Source: Mycobacterium sp.
Lineage (GTDB): Bacteria > Actinomycetota > Actinomycetes > Mycobacteriales > Mycobacteriaceae
Direction of reading: 5' to 3'
Length of the DNA: 64,000 nt
NCBI RefSeq assembly: GCF_019247635.1
Contig: NZ_JAFBAR010000108.1
Location: 1-64,000, forward strand
How positions within the stretch are numbered: the first letter of the stretch is position 1; every line of letters starts with the position of its first letter. This document shows, in pieces, positions 12,117-22,441 of this stretch. The position numbers and the translations under genes were made by a program. The notes beneath the pieces are model-generated. The model saw nothing but the letters and a program-made list of their open reading frames with translations, searched no databases and had not been told where the DNA came from.

Positions 12117-12509
12117 GTGGCTACTGCAAGCTCCCCGACAGGCTCGCCGGTGGTGATCAAAGTGTCGCCGATGGCACACCTCGCGGTCGCATTCGCGACG
12201 CTCGGCTTGCTGGTGCCGGTGCTGGCGTGGCCGGCGAGCGTCCCGCTGCTGCTCATCCCGGTGCTGTTGTCGGCGTTGATAGTCCGGCTGCGCACGGTCG
12301 CCGACGACGAGGGGGTGACGGTCCGGACGCTGCTGGGTAGCCGCGCGGTGCGCTGGGAGGAGATCGACGGGCTGCGGTTCCACCGGGGTTCCTGGGCGCG
12401 GGCGCACCTCACGGACGGCACCGAGCTGCGCCTGCCCGCCGTCACGTTCGCGACGCTGCCGCAGCTGACCGAGGTCAGTTCCGGGCGGGTTCCCAACCCT
12501 TACGAGTGA
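12117..12509 (+). CDS. cfp6: Membrane PH-domain protein, CFP-6-like (Rv3004)
   Basis: Two hydrophobic segments then bPH6-like region VRTLLGSRAVRWEEIDGLRFHRGSWARAHLTDGTELRLPAVTF; syntenic position before doxX/lppZ. Start may be the adjacent GTG. Confidence 0.78.
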   Translation: MATASSPTGSPVVIKVSPMAHLAVAFATLGLLVPVLAWPASVPLLLIPVLLSALIVRLRTVADDEGVTVRTLLGSRAVRWEEIDGLRFHRGSWARAHLTDGTELRLPAVTFATLPQLTEVSSGRVPNPYE

Positions 12510-12510
12510 C

Positions 12511-12566
12511 GAGCAGACGCGAAAGCACCCAATTCGTGCCGAATTTGGGTGCTTTCGCGTCTGCTC
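12511..12566. repeat. 56-bp palindromic repeat, copy 2, between convergent genes
   Basis: gagcagacgcgaaagcaccc ... gggtgctttcgcgtctgctc, perfect 20-bp arms. Confidence 0.88.
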
Positions 12567-12602
12567 GCCAGGCCGCCCGGGGGCTCAGGCGCTCAGGGCC
12601 AC

Positions 12603-13457
12603 TCAGGTCAGCGGATTGACGCCGGTGAGCAGCACCCAGACACCGATGCCGGCCGCGATGCCCACGACCAGCGCAACGAACGACCCAATGAACGGCCGGT
12701 GGGACCAGCCGCGGCCGGCATCCAGGCCGTAGCGGCCGGGGCCGGCCAGGATAACGGCCACGGCCATGACGATCAGGCTGATCTGGTATTCGTGCCCGTC
12801 GGGCAGGAAGTAGGCGAGGTTGTGCGTGTGCGGGCGCATAGGAATCGTGGCCAGCAGGCCGTTGATCAGGAAGGCCAGCGCCCCCGCCGCGGCGATCGGG
12901 GTGAACAGCCCCAGCACCAGCAGCACCCCCGCAACCAGCTCGCCGCCGGCACTGACGTAGGCGAGGACGTCGGCGTGGTGGTAGCCGACGTCGGACAGCG
13001 AGTTCTTGAAGCCGATCACCCCGGAGCCGCCCCACCAGCCGAACAGCTTTTGCAGGCTGTGGGCGATCAGCACCGCTCCGAGCCCGAGCCGCAATACCAA
13101 CAAGCCCAGATGCTGGGTGCCCCGCCGGCCGGCGGCGCGCAGCCGATCGTCGTCGTCGGATTCGATCTCGGCGGGCCCCGCGGGCGCGGGTCGGCCCGCG
13201 GACTGCGGCTCGATGTACGGCAGCGGCTCCTGCGCTTCGATCAGGCCGTATCCCGGGCCCGCGACCCCGAGCCGGTCGGGTTCGTAGGGTGGGATCACCG
13301 TGGTGGTCCCGGTAGACGGGTTGAAGTCGCCGGGATACCCGACCGGCGTCAGGTCATCTTCGGGATCCACCAGCCTTGCCGAGGCGGGACGTCCCGGGAT
13401 TGGCTCCGGGGGATCACCCGGACGTCGCCAGTGCGTGTCATTCGGTTGACTGGTCAC
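12603..13457 (-). CDS. DoxX family membrane protein (Rv3005c-like)
   Basis: From GTG at 13457 (VTSQPNDTHWRRPGD...); C-terminal DoxX region LGLLVLRLGLGAVLIAHSLQKLFGWWGG. Confidence 0.88.
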   Translation of the reverse strand: MTSQPNDTHWRRPGDPPEPIPGRPASARLVDPEDDLTPVGYPGDFNPSTGTTTVIPPYEPDRLGVAGPGYGLIEAQEPLPYIEPQSAGRPAPAGPAEIESDDDDRLRAAGRRGTQHLGLLVLRLGLGAVLIAHSLQKLFGWWGGSGVIGFKNSLSDVGYHHADVLAYVSAGGELVAGVLLVLGLFTPIAAAGALAFLINGLLATIPMRPHTHNLAYFLPDGHEYQISLIVMAVAVILAGPGRYGLDAGRGWSHRPFIGSFVALVVGIAAGIGVWVLLTGVNPLT

Positions 13458-13679
13458 GCGTGCAAGGGTAAGGGCATTTTGGCCTGAATTGGGGATTTGA
13501 GCGGCGCTTCTACTGACAAATCCGCAGGTTGGTCGAAGTTGGATCACCAAACGGCCACAGACCGGTCGCGCGCGGATCTCGGACAAGGTACCGGTGCACT
13601 CGCGGGCGGTCGCCGATTGCAGCCTTGCCCGCCAGCGCCACCCCGCGCACCGCGTCGGCGATCGAGCGCGTTTTTCGCC

Positions 13680-13735
13680 GAGCAGACGCAAAAGCACCCG
13701 ATAACGCCCCGTTTGGGTGCTTTTGCGTCTGCTCG
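13680..13735. repeat. 56-bp palindromic repeat, copy 3, between divergent genes
   Basis: gagcagacgcaaaagcaccc-N15-gggtgcttttgcgtctgctc, perfect 20-bp arms. Confidence 0.88.
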
Positions 13736-13903
13736 GCCATAGCGCCGACCCCCTGATCTCGGCCGATCATCGGTCGAGAAGCAGCTGAGTTCCTCCCGGA
13801 CATTCGCGTGCACCGTGACCTGTTCATTGCTGCAACCGACGGCACGCTTACGGTGGAGCGCTGGCGCCATGTCGCGGCGGTACCGACAGGTAGCCTGTCG
13901 GTC

Positions 13904-15025
13904 ATGCGGAGACGGCGGTTGGCCCGATGCGGGCTCGCGGCGCTATGCGCGGCGGTGCTGCTGTCGAGCGGCTGCGCACGGTTCAACGACGCCCAGTCGC
14001 AGCCGTTCACCACCGCCCCCGAACTCAAACCCCAGCCCAGCGAGACGCCTCCCCCGCCGCCGCCGCTGCCCGCGACTCCGTTCCCCAAGGCGTGCCCGGC
14101 GCCGGGGGTCATGCAGGGCTGCCTGGAGAGCACCAGCGGGCTGATCATGGGCGGCGACAGCAAGACCGCGTTGGTTGCCGAGCGCACCACCGGCGCCGTC
14201 AAGGAGATAGCGGTCAACGCCGAGCCGAAAATCAAGATGGTCATCCCCGTCGACCCGTCCGGTGATGGCGGCCTGATGGACATCGTGCTGTCGCCCACCT
14301 ACTCGCAGGACCGCCTGATGTACGCCTACATCAGCACGCCCACCGACAACCGGGTCATCCGCATCGCCGACGGCGACGTCCCCAAGGACATCCTGACCGG
14401 AATTCCCAAGGGCGCCACCGGGAATACCGGCGCCCTGATCTTCACCAGCCCCACCACGCTGCTCGTCATGACCGGGGACGCGGGCAACCCGGCGCTGGCC
14501 GCCGATCCCAAATCCCTCGCCGGCAAGGTGCTGCGGATCGAGCAACCCACCACCGTCGGCCAGGCCCCACCGACGACCGCGCTGACCGGCGTCGGCGCGG
14601 GCGGAGGCATGTGCATCGATCCCGTTGATGGTTCGCTGTATGTCGCCGACCGCACTCCCACCGCGGATCGGCTGCAAAGGATCACCAAGAAATCGGAAGT
14701 GTCGACGGTGTGGACCTGGCCGGACAAGCCCGGCGTGGCCGGGTGCGCGGCCATGGACGGGACCGTGCTGGTCAACCTGATCACCACGAAACTGACGGTG
14801 GCGGTGCGGCTGGCGCCGTCGACCGGGGCGGTCACCGGCGAACCCGACGTGGTCCGTAAGGACACCCACGCGCACGCGTGGGCGCTGCGGATGTCGCCGG
14901 ACGGCAACGTGTGGGGCGCAACCGTCAACAAGACCGCCGGGGATGCCGAGAAGCTCGACGACGTGGTGTTCCCGCTGTTCCCGTCGGGCGGCGGATTCCC
15001 GCGCAACAACGACGACAAGACCTGA
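13904..15025 (+). CDS. lppZ: Lipoprotein LppZ, PQQ/glucose-dehydrogenase-like beta-propeller
   Basis: 373 aa from ATG 13904; lipobox LLSSGC; GSLYVADRTPTADRLQRI-type sequence. Confidence 0.92.
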   Translation: MRRRRLARCGLAALCAAVLLSSGCARFNDAQSQPFTTAPELKPQPSETPPPPPPLPATPFPKACPAPGVMQGCLESTSGLIMGGDSKTALVAERTTGAVKEIAVNAEPKIKMVIPVDPSGDGGLMDIVLSPTYSQDRLMYAYISTPTDNRVIRIADGDVPKDILTGIPKGATGNTGALIFTSPTTLLVMTGDAGNPALAADPKSLAGKVLRIEQPTTVGQAPPTTALTGVGAGGGMCIDPVDGSLYVADRTPTADRLQRITKKSEVSTVWTWPDKPGVAGCAAMDGTVLVNLITTKLTVAVRLAPSTGAVTGEPDVVRKDTHAHAWALRMSPDGNVWGATVNKTAGDAEKLDDVVFPLFPSGGGFPRNNDDKT

Positions 15026-15161
15026 CTCCGCTGACGGAGCGCCATCCGGTTCGCCAGCGTAACGGCACGGCGATTCTGGAGCCGATTTTTCGCAGTGCGG
15101 TTACGCTCGCGGTCCCGGATGGCCGGCCCGACCGGCCGACCGGGCCGACCCCCGGCGCAAA

Positions 15162-15715
15162 CTAAGGCACGTCGAGGGTGAAGCGCAGACCGTATCGGCG
15201 TGCCGATTCGCCCCGTTCACGGTCGTAGAGCCGGTACGGCGTCTCCTGCCCGGGCTCGAGGTCATCCAGGTCGGACAGGTAAAGCATTTCCTCGTCGTCC
15301 TCCGGAACCCAGACGGCGACGGGTTCCAACAGGTACGCCACGTGGTCGCCGACATCGCTGCGACTCACCGTCCGCCCGACGAACCAGGCGACGGCATCGT
15401 CGAGAATCGGCATCCCTTTGGGGCCGGCCCGCCACGAGCAGCGCGCGAATGATCGCGCGTTTGGCCGCCGAATAGTTCGGCCAGGACCTGCCGGTCCTGC
15501 GGCAGCGCGTGCACTGCCAGGTGCCCCGCTCGGCTCGCCACCTCGCAGGTCTGGCTGGTAACGGGCAGACCGACCATAAAGCTCGGGGGCCGCACGCTCG
15601 TTTGAGTGGCGAAGCTGATCAGACAGCCCGAGGGCTGGCCGTCGGCCTGGGTCGTCACAACGAACACCGGGCCGTCCAGCATCGCCATCAAATCTTCGAA
15701 CGATTCATCGGTCAC
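15162..15715 (-). pseudogene. Flavin reductase-like protein, frameshifted tandem copy
   Basis: Reverse frame from 15715 (VTDESFEDLMAMLDGPVFVVTTQADGQPSGCLISFATQTSV...LAELFGGQT) breaks near 15440-15475; the homologous C-terminus (CSWRAGPKGMPILDDAVAWFVGRTV...) continues in another frame to 15162. Confidence 0.8.
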
Positions 15716-15762
15716 ACCAACATGATGGATGTCGATGAGATCTTGCGACAGTCTTTCCGCGT

Positions 15763-16251
15763 TTACGGGTCGTGGCCCGGTTGCAGGTCGCGGACGTCGG
15801 AGAAGCGGATCACATCGGCCGGACCGTCGGCGAACCACGCTTCGACCGGTTCGAGCAAGTAACCGAGATGGTCGCCGAGATCTATTCGATCCACCGTTCT
15901 GCCGACCAGCCAAGCGAGCGCGTCGTCCAGAATCGGCATGCCTTCGGGACCGCTGTGCCACGCGCAGTGCTCGAACTTGTCGACCTCGTCGTCGGTTTGG
16001 CCGCCGAACAGTTCGGCCAAGGACGTGTCGCGCCGCGACAACACATGCACGGCAAGGTGATTCGACCGGCTCGCTACCCCGAAGGTGTGGTTGGTGCGGG
16101 ACAGGCCCACCAGAAACCGCGCAGGATCGATGCTGGCCTGGGTTGCGAAGCCGACGAGGCAGCCCGAGTTATGGCCCTCGGCCCGGGTGGTCACCACCAG
16201 CATGGCGGTGTCAATCAGCCCGGTGACCCGATCCAACCAATCGTGACTCAC
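15763..16251 (-). CDS. Flavin reductase-like domain protein (Rv3007c-like)
   Basis: 162 aa MSHDWLDRVTGLIDTAMLVVTTRAEGHNSGCLVGFATQASIDPARFLVGLSRTNHTFGVA. Confidence 0.88.
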   Translation of the reverse strand: MSHDWLDRVTGLIDTAMLVVTTRAEGHNSGCLVGFATQASIDPARFLVGLSRTNHTFGVASRSNHLAVHVLSRRDTSLAELFGGQTDDEVDKFEHCAWHSGPEGMPILDDALAWLVGRTVDRIDLGDHLGYLLEPVEAWFADGPADVIRFSDVRDLQPGHDP

Positions 16252-16257
16252 CGCCCG

Positions 16258-17763
16258 TCACCCCTGCCCGCAGGCCGCCAGGACCAGTTCGCGCACCCGG
16301 GCCGCGTCCGCCTGACCGCGAGTGGCCTTCATGACGGCGCCGACGATCGCGCCGGCGGCAGCCACCTTGCCGCCGCGAATCTTTTCCGCCACATCGGGAT
16401 TGGCCGCCAAGGCCTCGTCGACGGCCGCCTGGGTCAAAGATTCGTCGCGCACCAGCGCCAACCCGCGAGCGGTCATCACCTGCTCGGGCTCGCCTTCCCC
16501 GGCCAGCACGCCCTCCACCACCTGGCGGGCCAGTTTGTTCGACAACTTGCCCTCGTCGACGAGGGCGATCACGGCGGCGACCTGGGCGGGCGTGATCGCC
16601 AGCTCGTCGAGTTGCACCCCGGCCTCGTTGGCCTTCTGTACCAGGAAGTTTCCCCACCAGGACCGGGCCTGGGCGCTGGAGGCGCCGTGTGCGATCGTGG
16701 CGGTGACCAATTCGATGGCTCCGGCGTTGACAAGATCACGCATGACCTCGTCGGAGATAGCCCATTCCTGTTGAATTCGCTTGCGGCTCAACCACGGTAG
16801 CTCGGGAATGGTCCGGCGTAACCGCTCGACGAGTTCGCGGCTGGGCGCGACGGGTTCCAGATCGGGCTCGGGAAAATATCGGTAATCCTGGGCGGTCTCT
16901 TTGGCACGGCCCGGACTCGTGTAGCCGGACTCATGAAAGTGCCTGGTCTCCTGGATGATTTGACCGCCGGCAAGCAAAACTGCGGCCTGGCGCTGCATTT
17001 CGTAGCGAACCGCGACCTCGACGCTCTTGAGCGAGTTGACGTTCTTGGTCTCGGTCCGGGTTCCGAACTGACCGGCCCCGGCCGGCTTGAGCGACACGTT
17101 GGCGTCGCAACGCATCGAACCCTGGTCCATCCGGACGTCGGATACGCCCAACGCGCGCAACAGATCTCGCAATGCCGTCACATAGGCCCGGGCGATCTGC
17201 GGTGCCCGTTCGCCAGCCCCCTCAATGGGCTTGGTGACGATTTCGATCAGCGGCACACCGGCCCGGTTGTAGTCGATCAGCGAGGTGGTCGCCCCGTGAA
17301 TGCGGCCGGTCTCGCTGCCGATGTGGGTCAGCTTGCCGGTGTCTTCCTCCATGTGTGCGCGTTCGATCTCCACCCGCCAGGTGGTGCCGTCCTCCAGCGG
17401 CGCCTCGAGGTAGCCGTTGATCGCAATCGGCTCGTCGTACTGCGAGATCTGATAGTTCTTCGGCATGTCCGGATAGAAGTAGTTCTTCCGCGCGAAGCGA
17501 CACCACGGCACGATCTCGCAGTTCAACGCCAGCCCGATCCGGATCGCGGACTCCACGGCGGCCTGGTTGACCACCGGCAGTGAACCGGGCAGGCCCAGAC
17601 AGACCGGACACACCTGGGTGTTGGGCTCCCCGCCGAACGCGGTGGCGCAACCGCAGAACATTTTGGTCGCGGTGGACAGTTCGACGTGCACTTCAAGCCC
17701 GAGCACCGGATCGAAGCGCTCGATGACCTCGTCGTAATCCAGCAGGTCGGCAACCACAGTCAT
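16258..17763 (-). CDS. gatB: Asp/Glu-tRNA amidotransferase subunit B
   Basis: [40 protein letters not shown]-terminal YqeY-like domain; start at 17763 chosen over 17793. Confidence 0.96.
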   Translation of the reverse strand: MTVVADLLDYDEVIERFDPVLGLEVHVELSTATKMFCGCATAFGGEPNTQVCPVCLGLPGSLPVVNQAAVESAIRIGLALNCEIVPWCRFARKNYFYPDMPKNYQISQYDEPIAINGYLEAPLEDGTTWRVEIERAHMEEDTGKLTHIGSETGRIHGATTSLIDYNRAGVPLIEIVTKPIEGAGERAPQIARAYVTALRDLLRALGVSDVRMDQGSMRCDANVSLKPAGAGQFGTRTETKNVNSLKSVEVAVRYEMQRQAAVLLAGGQIIQETRHFHESGYTSPGRAKETAQDYRYFPEPDLEPVAPSRELVERLRRTIPELPWLSRKRIQQEWAISDEVMRDLVNAGAIELVTATIAHGASSAQARSWWGNFLVQKANEAGVQLDELAITPAQVAAVIALVDEGKLSNKLARQVVEGVLAGEGEPEQVMTARGLALVRDESLTQAAVDEALAANPDVAEKIRGGKVAAAGAIVGAVMKATRGQADAARVRELVLAACGQG

Positions 17764-17820
17764 GGGATCGATCCTAATGACGCGGTGGGACACCCCGCGC
17801 TCGCGGGCGTGGGCGACCGG

Positions 17821-18852
17821 TCAGCCGAAGAACGCGGCGGCGTCGTCGTAGCGGCTTTGCGGCACCAGCTTGAGCTGGCGCACCGCGTCGGCCAGCGCGA
17901 CCCGACCGATGTCCTGCCCGCGCAGCGACACCATTTGGCCGTACTCGCCGGCGTGCGCGGCGTCGGCGGCGTTGACCCCGAACCGGGTGGCCAGCACGCG
18001 GTCGTAGGCGGTGGGAATGCCGCCCCGCTGCACATGGCCCAGCACGGTCACCCGCACCTCCTTGTTGATCCGTTTCTCCACCTCGTACCCGAGCTGGGCC
18101 GCCACCCCGGTGAATCGTTCGTGCCCGAACTCGTCAATCCCGCCTTCGCGCAACGTGATCGAACCCGCCACCGGCTTGGCCCCCTCGGCGACCACGCAGA
18201 TAAAGTGTGAATCTCCGCGCTGGAAGCGCCTTTTGACGAGCCGGCAGACCTCTTCGATATCGAAGGGCTGTTCGGGGATCAACGTCATGTGTGCGCCGGA
18301 GGCCAACCCGCTGTTCAGCGCGATCCAGCCGGCGTGCCGGCCCATCACCTCCACCAGCATCACACGCTGGTGGGATTCGGCGGTGCTGTGCAACCGGTCG
18401 ATGGCATCGGTGGCCACCGTCAGGGCGGTGTCGTGCCCGAAAGTCACGTCCGTGCAGTCGATGTCGTTGTCGATGGTCTTCGGCACGCCGACCACAGGGA
18501 CGTTCTCCTCCGACAGCCAGTGCCCGGCGGTCAGCGTCCCCTCGCCGCCGATCGGGATGAGCACGTCGATGCCGTTGTCGTCCAGGGTCTGCTTGATCTG
18601 GTCCAGGCCCGCGCGCAGCTTGTCGGGGTGGACGCGGGCGGTGCCCAGCATCGTGCCGCCCTTGGCCAGCAGGCGGTCGTTACGGTCGTCGTTGCGCAGT
18701 TGCATGCGCCGGTTTTCCAGCAACCCGCGCCACCCGTCCTGGAAACCGACCACCGACGAGCCGTACCGGGCGTCGCAGGTACGCACCACGGCCCGGATGA
18801 CGGCGTTGAGCCCGGGGCAGTCGCCGCCTCCCGTGAGAACTCCGATCCGCAT
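17821..18852 (-). CDS. pfkA: ATP/PPi-dependent 6-phosphofructokinase
   Basis: [41 protein letters not shown]; 343 aa. Confidence 0.96.
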   Translation of the reverse strand: MRIGVLTGGGDCPGLNAVIRAVVRTCDARYGSSVVGFQDGWRGLLENRRMQLRNDDRNDRLLAKGGTMLGTARVHPDKLRAGLDQIKQTLDDNGIDVLIPIGGEGTLTAGHWLSEENVPVVGVPKTIDNDIDCTDVTFGHDTALTVATDAIDRLHSTAESHQRVMLVEVMGRHAGWIALNSGLASGAHMTLIPEQPFDIEEVCRLVKRRFQRGDSHFICVVAEGAKPVAGSITLREGGIDEFGHERFTGVAAQLGYEVEKRINKEVRVTVLGHVQRGGIPTAYDRVLATRFGVNAADAAHAGEYGQMVSLRGQDIGRVALADAVRQLKLVPQSRYDDAAAFFG

Positions 18853-18887
18853 TGGTTCATCTTGCCCCGAAGCCCGCTTGCTGGCGC

Positions 18888-18943
18888 GAGCAGACGCAAA
18901 ATCCCCCAAAACGGGCCCATTTGGGGTGCTTTTGCGACTGCTC
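18888..18943. repeat. 56-bp palindromic repeat, copy 4, downstream of gatA
   Basis: gagcagacgcaaaatccccc ... ggggtgcttttgcgactgctc. Confidence 0.82.
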
Positions 18944-18963
18944 GCGCTACACGGCTGCTCGCG

Positions 18964-20445
18964 CTACACGGCCGAGGGGAGCGCCCCGCGTGCGGCCTCG
19001 TAGGCCGCGCCCACCCGGTAGAGCCGGTCGTCGGCCAGTGCGGGCGCCATGATCTGCAGTCCGACCGGCAGCCCGTCGTCCGGCGACAGCCCCGACGGCA
19101 CCGACATGCCGCAGTGGCCGGCCAGGTTCAGCGGCAGCGTGCACAGGTCGAACAGATACATCGCCAGCGGGTCGTCGACCTTCTCGCCCAGCGCAAACGC
19201 GGTGGTCGGAGTCGCCGGCGACACCAGCACATCCACAGACCGATAGGCCTCGTCCAGGTCGCGGGCGATCAGCGTGCGCACCTTCTGCGCCTGGTTGTAG
19301 TAGGCGTCGTAGTAGCCCGCCGATAATGCGTAGGCGCCAATCATGATGCGGCGCTTGACCTCTGGCCCGAAACCGGCGGCCCGCGTCATCGCCATCACCT
19401 CCTCGGCGCTGTGGCTGCCGTCGTCGCCGACCCGCAGCCCGTAGCGCATCGCGTCGAAGCGCGCCAGGTTGCTGGAGACCTCCGAGGGCAGGATCAGGTA
19501 ATAGGCCGGCAGCGCGTATTCGAAGTGCGGGCAATCCACCTCGCTGACCTCGGCGCCCAGAGCTCCCAACTGCTCGACGGCCGCCTCGAACGACGCCAGT
19601 ACCCCGGGCTGGTACCCGTCACCGCGCAGCTGCTTGACCACCCCGACGCGCACGCCACTCAGGTCGCCGGCCGCGCCGGCCCGCGCGGCGCCGACGACAT
19701 CGGGCACCTCGGCGTCGATCGACGTCGAGTCGCGCGCGTCATGCCCGGCGATCACCTGATGCAGCAGCGCGGTGTCCAGCACGGTTCGCGCACACGGCCC
19801 ACCCTGGTCCAGCGACGACGCGCAGGCCACCAGCCCGTACCGGGACACCGTGCCGTAGGTGGGTTTGACGCCGACGGTCGCGGTCAGCGCCGCGGGCTGG
19901 CGGATGGAACCCCCGGTGTCGGACCCGATGGCCAGCGGCGCCTGGAACGCCGCCAGCGCCGCCGCGCTGCCACCGCCGGAGCCGCCGGGAACCCGGTCCA
20001 CGTTCCAGGGGTTGCGGGTTGGGCCGTAGGCGGAGTTCTCCGTCGAGGATCCCATCGCGAACTCGTCCATGTTCGTCTTGCCCAGGATCGGGATGCCGGC
20101 CGCGCGCAGCCGCGCGGTCAGCGTGGCGTCGTAGGGCGAACGCCAGCCCTCGAGGATCCTGGACCCGCAGGTGGTCGGCATGTCGATGGTGGTGAACACG
20201 TCCTTGAGCGCCAGCGGCACGCCAGCCAGCGCCGACGGCGGGGGCTCCCCGGCGGCCAAAGCCTTGTCGACGGTGGCCGCGGCCGACAAGGCTTCACCGG
20301 CCGCCACGTGCAGGAAGGCGTGATAGCGGTCATCGGTCGCCGCGATCTGGTCCAGGCAGGCCTGGGTCACCTCGACCGAGGACAGCTCGCGGGCGGCGAT
20401 CTGGGCGGCCAGCGTCGCGGCATCCAATCGGATGATGTCGCTCAC
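18964..20445 (-). CDS. gatA: Asp/Glu-tRNA amidotransferase subunit A
   Basis: Amidase signature ([41 protein letters not shown]); GTG start 20445. Confidence 0.96.
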   Translation of the reverse strand: MSDIIRLDAATLAAQIAARELSSVEVTQACLDQIAATDDRYHAFLHVAAGEALSAAATVDKALAAGEPPPSALAGVPLALKDVFTTIDMPTTCGSRILEGWRSPYDATLTARLRAAGIPILGKTNMDEFAMGSSTENSAYGPTRNPWNVDRVPGGSGGGSAAALAAFQAPLAIGSDTGGSIRQPAALTATVGVKPTYGTVSRYGLVACASSLDQGGPCARTVLDTALLHQVIAGHDARDSTSIDAEVPDVVGAARAGAAGDLSGVRVGVVKQLRGDGYQPGVLASFEAAVEQLGALGAEVSEVDCPHFEYALPAYYLILPSEVSSNLARFDAMRYGLRVGDDGSHSAEEVMAMTRAAGFGPEVKRRIMIGAYALSAGYYDAYYNQAQKVRTLIARDLDEAYRSVDVLVSPATPTTAFALGEKVDDPLAMYLFDLCTLPLNLAGHCGMSVPSGLSPDDGLPVGLQIMAPALADDRLYRVGAAYEAARGALPSAV

Positions 20446-20741
20446 TGGCTCTCCCCCAGGATCTGCGGGACGGCGAAGCGTCCGTCGACGGCTTCGGGCG
20501 CCTGGGCCAGCGCTTCCTGCTGGGTCAGGCACGGCGCCGTCTCGTCCGGGCGCGTGACGTTGACGTCCTTCAGCGGGTTATCGGTGGCCTCGACGCCGGT
20601 GACGTCGACGGCCTGAATCTGGCTGACGTGGGTCAGGATGGCGTCGAGTTGACCGGCGAAGCTGTCCAGCTCGGCATCGGTCAACGCCAGCCGGGCCAAC
20701 CGGGCCAGGTGCGCCACCTCGTCGCGGGAGATCTGGGACAC
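20442..20741 (-). CDS. gatC: Asp/Glu-tRNA amidotransferase subunit C
   Basis: [46 protein letters not shown], 99 aa; 4-nt overlap with gatA. Confidence 0.95.
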   Translation of the reverse strand: MSQISRDEVAHLARLARLALTDAELDSFAGQLDAILTHVSQIQAVDVTGVEATDNPLKDVNVTRPDETAPCLTQQEALAQAPEAVDGRFAVPQILGESQ

Positions 20742-20852
20742 GAGCGAAGAGCCTACCCATGCGCGAACGTCACGATGGCGTGGCGCTCGGTGCATGCTGG
20801 GCGGCAATCCGCCGAAATGCCGTGGATACATCCCTGTGCGACAGTGTTGGCC

Positions 20853-21512
20853 GTGCCCTCGTATCTGTTGCGCATCCGGCTGCTCGACCGCCCGGGCAGC
20901 CTGGGCTCGCTGGCAGTGGCGCTCGGGTCGGTGGGTGCGGACATCCTGTCGCTGGACGTGGTCGAGCGCAGCTCGGGGCACGCGATCGACGACCTGGTCA
21001 TCGAACTTCCCCCGGGCGCGATGCCCGACACGCTGATCACGGCCGCCGAATCGCTCAACGGTGTGCGGGTGGACAGCGTGCGCCCACATACCGGGCTGCT
21101 GGAAGCCCACCGCGAGCTGGAGCTGCTCGACCACATCGCCGCGGCCGCCGGCAACGAGGCCAAGCTGCAGGTACTGGCCGACGAAGCGCCCAAGGTGCTG
21201 CGGGTGAGCTGGTGCACGGTCTCGCGCTGGACCGAGGCGGGCCTGCGACGGGTCGCGGGCAGCCCGGGCGCGCCGGAGACCCTCGCGGATTCGGCGCCCT
21301 GGCTGCCGATCGAACGGGCCACGGTGCTCGACGGCGACGCCGAATGGGTGCCGCAGAGCTGGCGCGACATGGACACCACGATGGTGGCCGCCCCGTTGGG
21401 CGATCACCACACCGCCGTGGTGCTGGGTCGGCCGGGCGGCCCGGAGTTCCGGCCGTCGGAGGTGGCCCGGCTGGGCTATCTGGCCGGCATCGTGGCGACG
21501 ATGCTGCGCTGA
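20853..21512 (+). CDS. ACT-domain protein (Rv3013-like)
   Basis: [40 protein letters not shown]..., 219 aa; divergent from gatC. Confidence 0.9.
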   Translation: MPSYLLRIRLLDRPGSLGSLAVALGSVGADILSLDVVERSSGHAIDDLVIELPPGAMPDTLITAAESLNGVRVDSVRPHTGLLEAHRELELLDHIAAAAGNEAKLQVLADEAPKVLRVSWCTVSRWTEAGLRRVAGSPGAPETLADSAPWLPIERATVLDGDAEWVPQSWRDMDTTMVAAPLGDHHTAVVLGRPGGPEFRPSEVARLGYLAGIVATMLR

Positions 21513-21517
21513 CTGGG

Positions 21518-21557
21518 GGCGACCTTGCACCGCGGTGCTGCCGGGGGCAAGGTCGCC
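21518..21557. terminator. Bidirectional hairpin between convergent genes
   Basis: Perfect 11-bp arms ggcgaccttgc (21518-21528) / gcaaggtcgcc (21547-21557). Confidence 0.65.
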
Positions 21558-21563
21558 ATCGGG

Positions 21564-22313
21564 TCAGCCGTTGATGAGCTTGGAGTACAGCTCGGCCATC
21601 GCGGGAACTGATTCGAATTCGGCGAACTCCGGATGACGTTTCAGCGCGCACTCGGCGACCTCTTCGCGGGTCAAGTCGGCGCCCTCGATCAGGTCACGCA
21701 ACTCGTCCAACACTGCGTCGGTGTCGCTTATCTGTTCCGCGAGCGGCCGTCCCGCTATGGGCTGGGACCGCAGACTCGCCAGCGCCTCCTGCAAGATCCA
21801 GCTGCCCTCGATCAACAGGCGCCGAACCGCGATGGTCGCAGCCAGCTGTTCGGCCTTGATTCCGCGTAAGTCAATCTTCACCTTGTCCGACCCGCCACCC
21901 GCGTCGATCCACATGAATTGGCTCAACAGCGTGGACTTACACCGAACCGACACCACGTCCGCGTAGCCCGCGGCGAAGGCATTCCGACGCTGTAAGGCCT
22001 TTTGCACCGCCGCTGGCACAGCGGCGGGCTGTGCCGCATTCGCCTCGCGCCGATCCGACGCTGCCTTCGCAGCACTTGACACCCCGGCGGCAACCAGGCC
22101 GCCAATCAAGCCGCCACCTTGGCGAGCGCCTTTGGCGAATGCCGCACCTATGCCGCCGGGTAGGTACGCCAAGCCCGCTGCGGTCACAAGCACGGTCGCT
22201 TCCTGATGTGTTTGCAAGGTAGCCAGGGGCGGGGCCAGCACGATCTCATCGCTCGACGCGGGGGGCACGAATTCATGCCGTGGAACGGTAAATGCGGTGT
22301 CGGTGGTGGCCAT
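21564..22313 (-). CDS. Hypothetical protein with glycine-rich hydrophobic segment
   Basis: 249 aa MATTDTAFTVPRHEFVPPASSDEIVLAPPLATLQTHQEATVLVTAAGLAYLPGGIGAAFAKGARQGGGLIGGLVAAGVSSAAK...; no family recognised. Confidence 0.75.
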   Translation of the reverse strand: MATTDTAFTVPRHEFVPPASSDEIVLAPPLATLQTHQEATVLVTAAGLAYLPGGIGAAFAKGARQGGGLIGGLVAAGVSSAAKAASDRREANAAQPAAVPAAVQKALQRRNAFAAGYADVVSVRCKSTLLSQFMWIDAGGGSDKVKIDLRGIKAEQLAATIAVRRLLIEGSWILQEALASLRSQPIAGRPLAEQISDTDAVLDELRDLIEGADLTREEVAECALKRHPEFAEFESVPAMAELYSKLING

Positions 22314-22441
22314 AATTTCTCCTTGCTCTCGAGGGCCGGCCTGTTTTCAGACCTCGTCCACCGTGCCGGCGTGACCTTGGAGGATTCTTCACAAATTCTC
22401 AATGGAATTCGGCGGCCGCGGCCGTCAACTTTCGACGCGAA

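Noticed and set aside
9901-12156. 751-aa plus-strand ORF antisense to ilvB
   Set aside because: High GC favours long antisense ORFs; composition is low-complexity (R/H/G/V-rich), and the opposite frame encodes conserved IlvB
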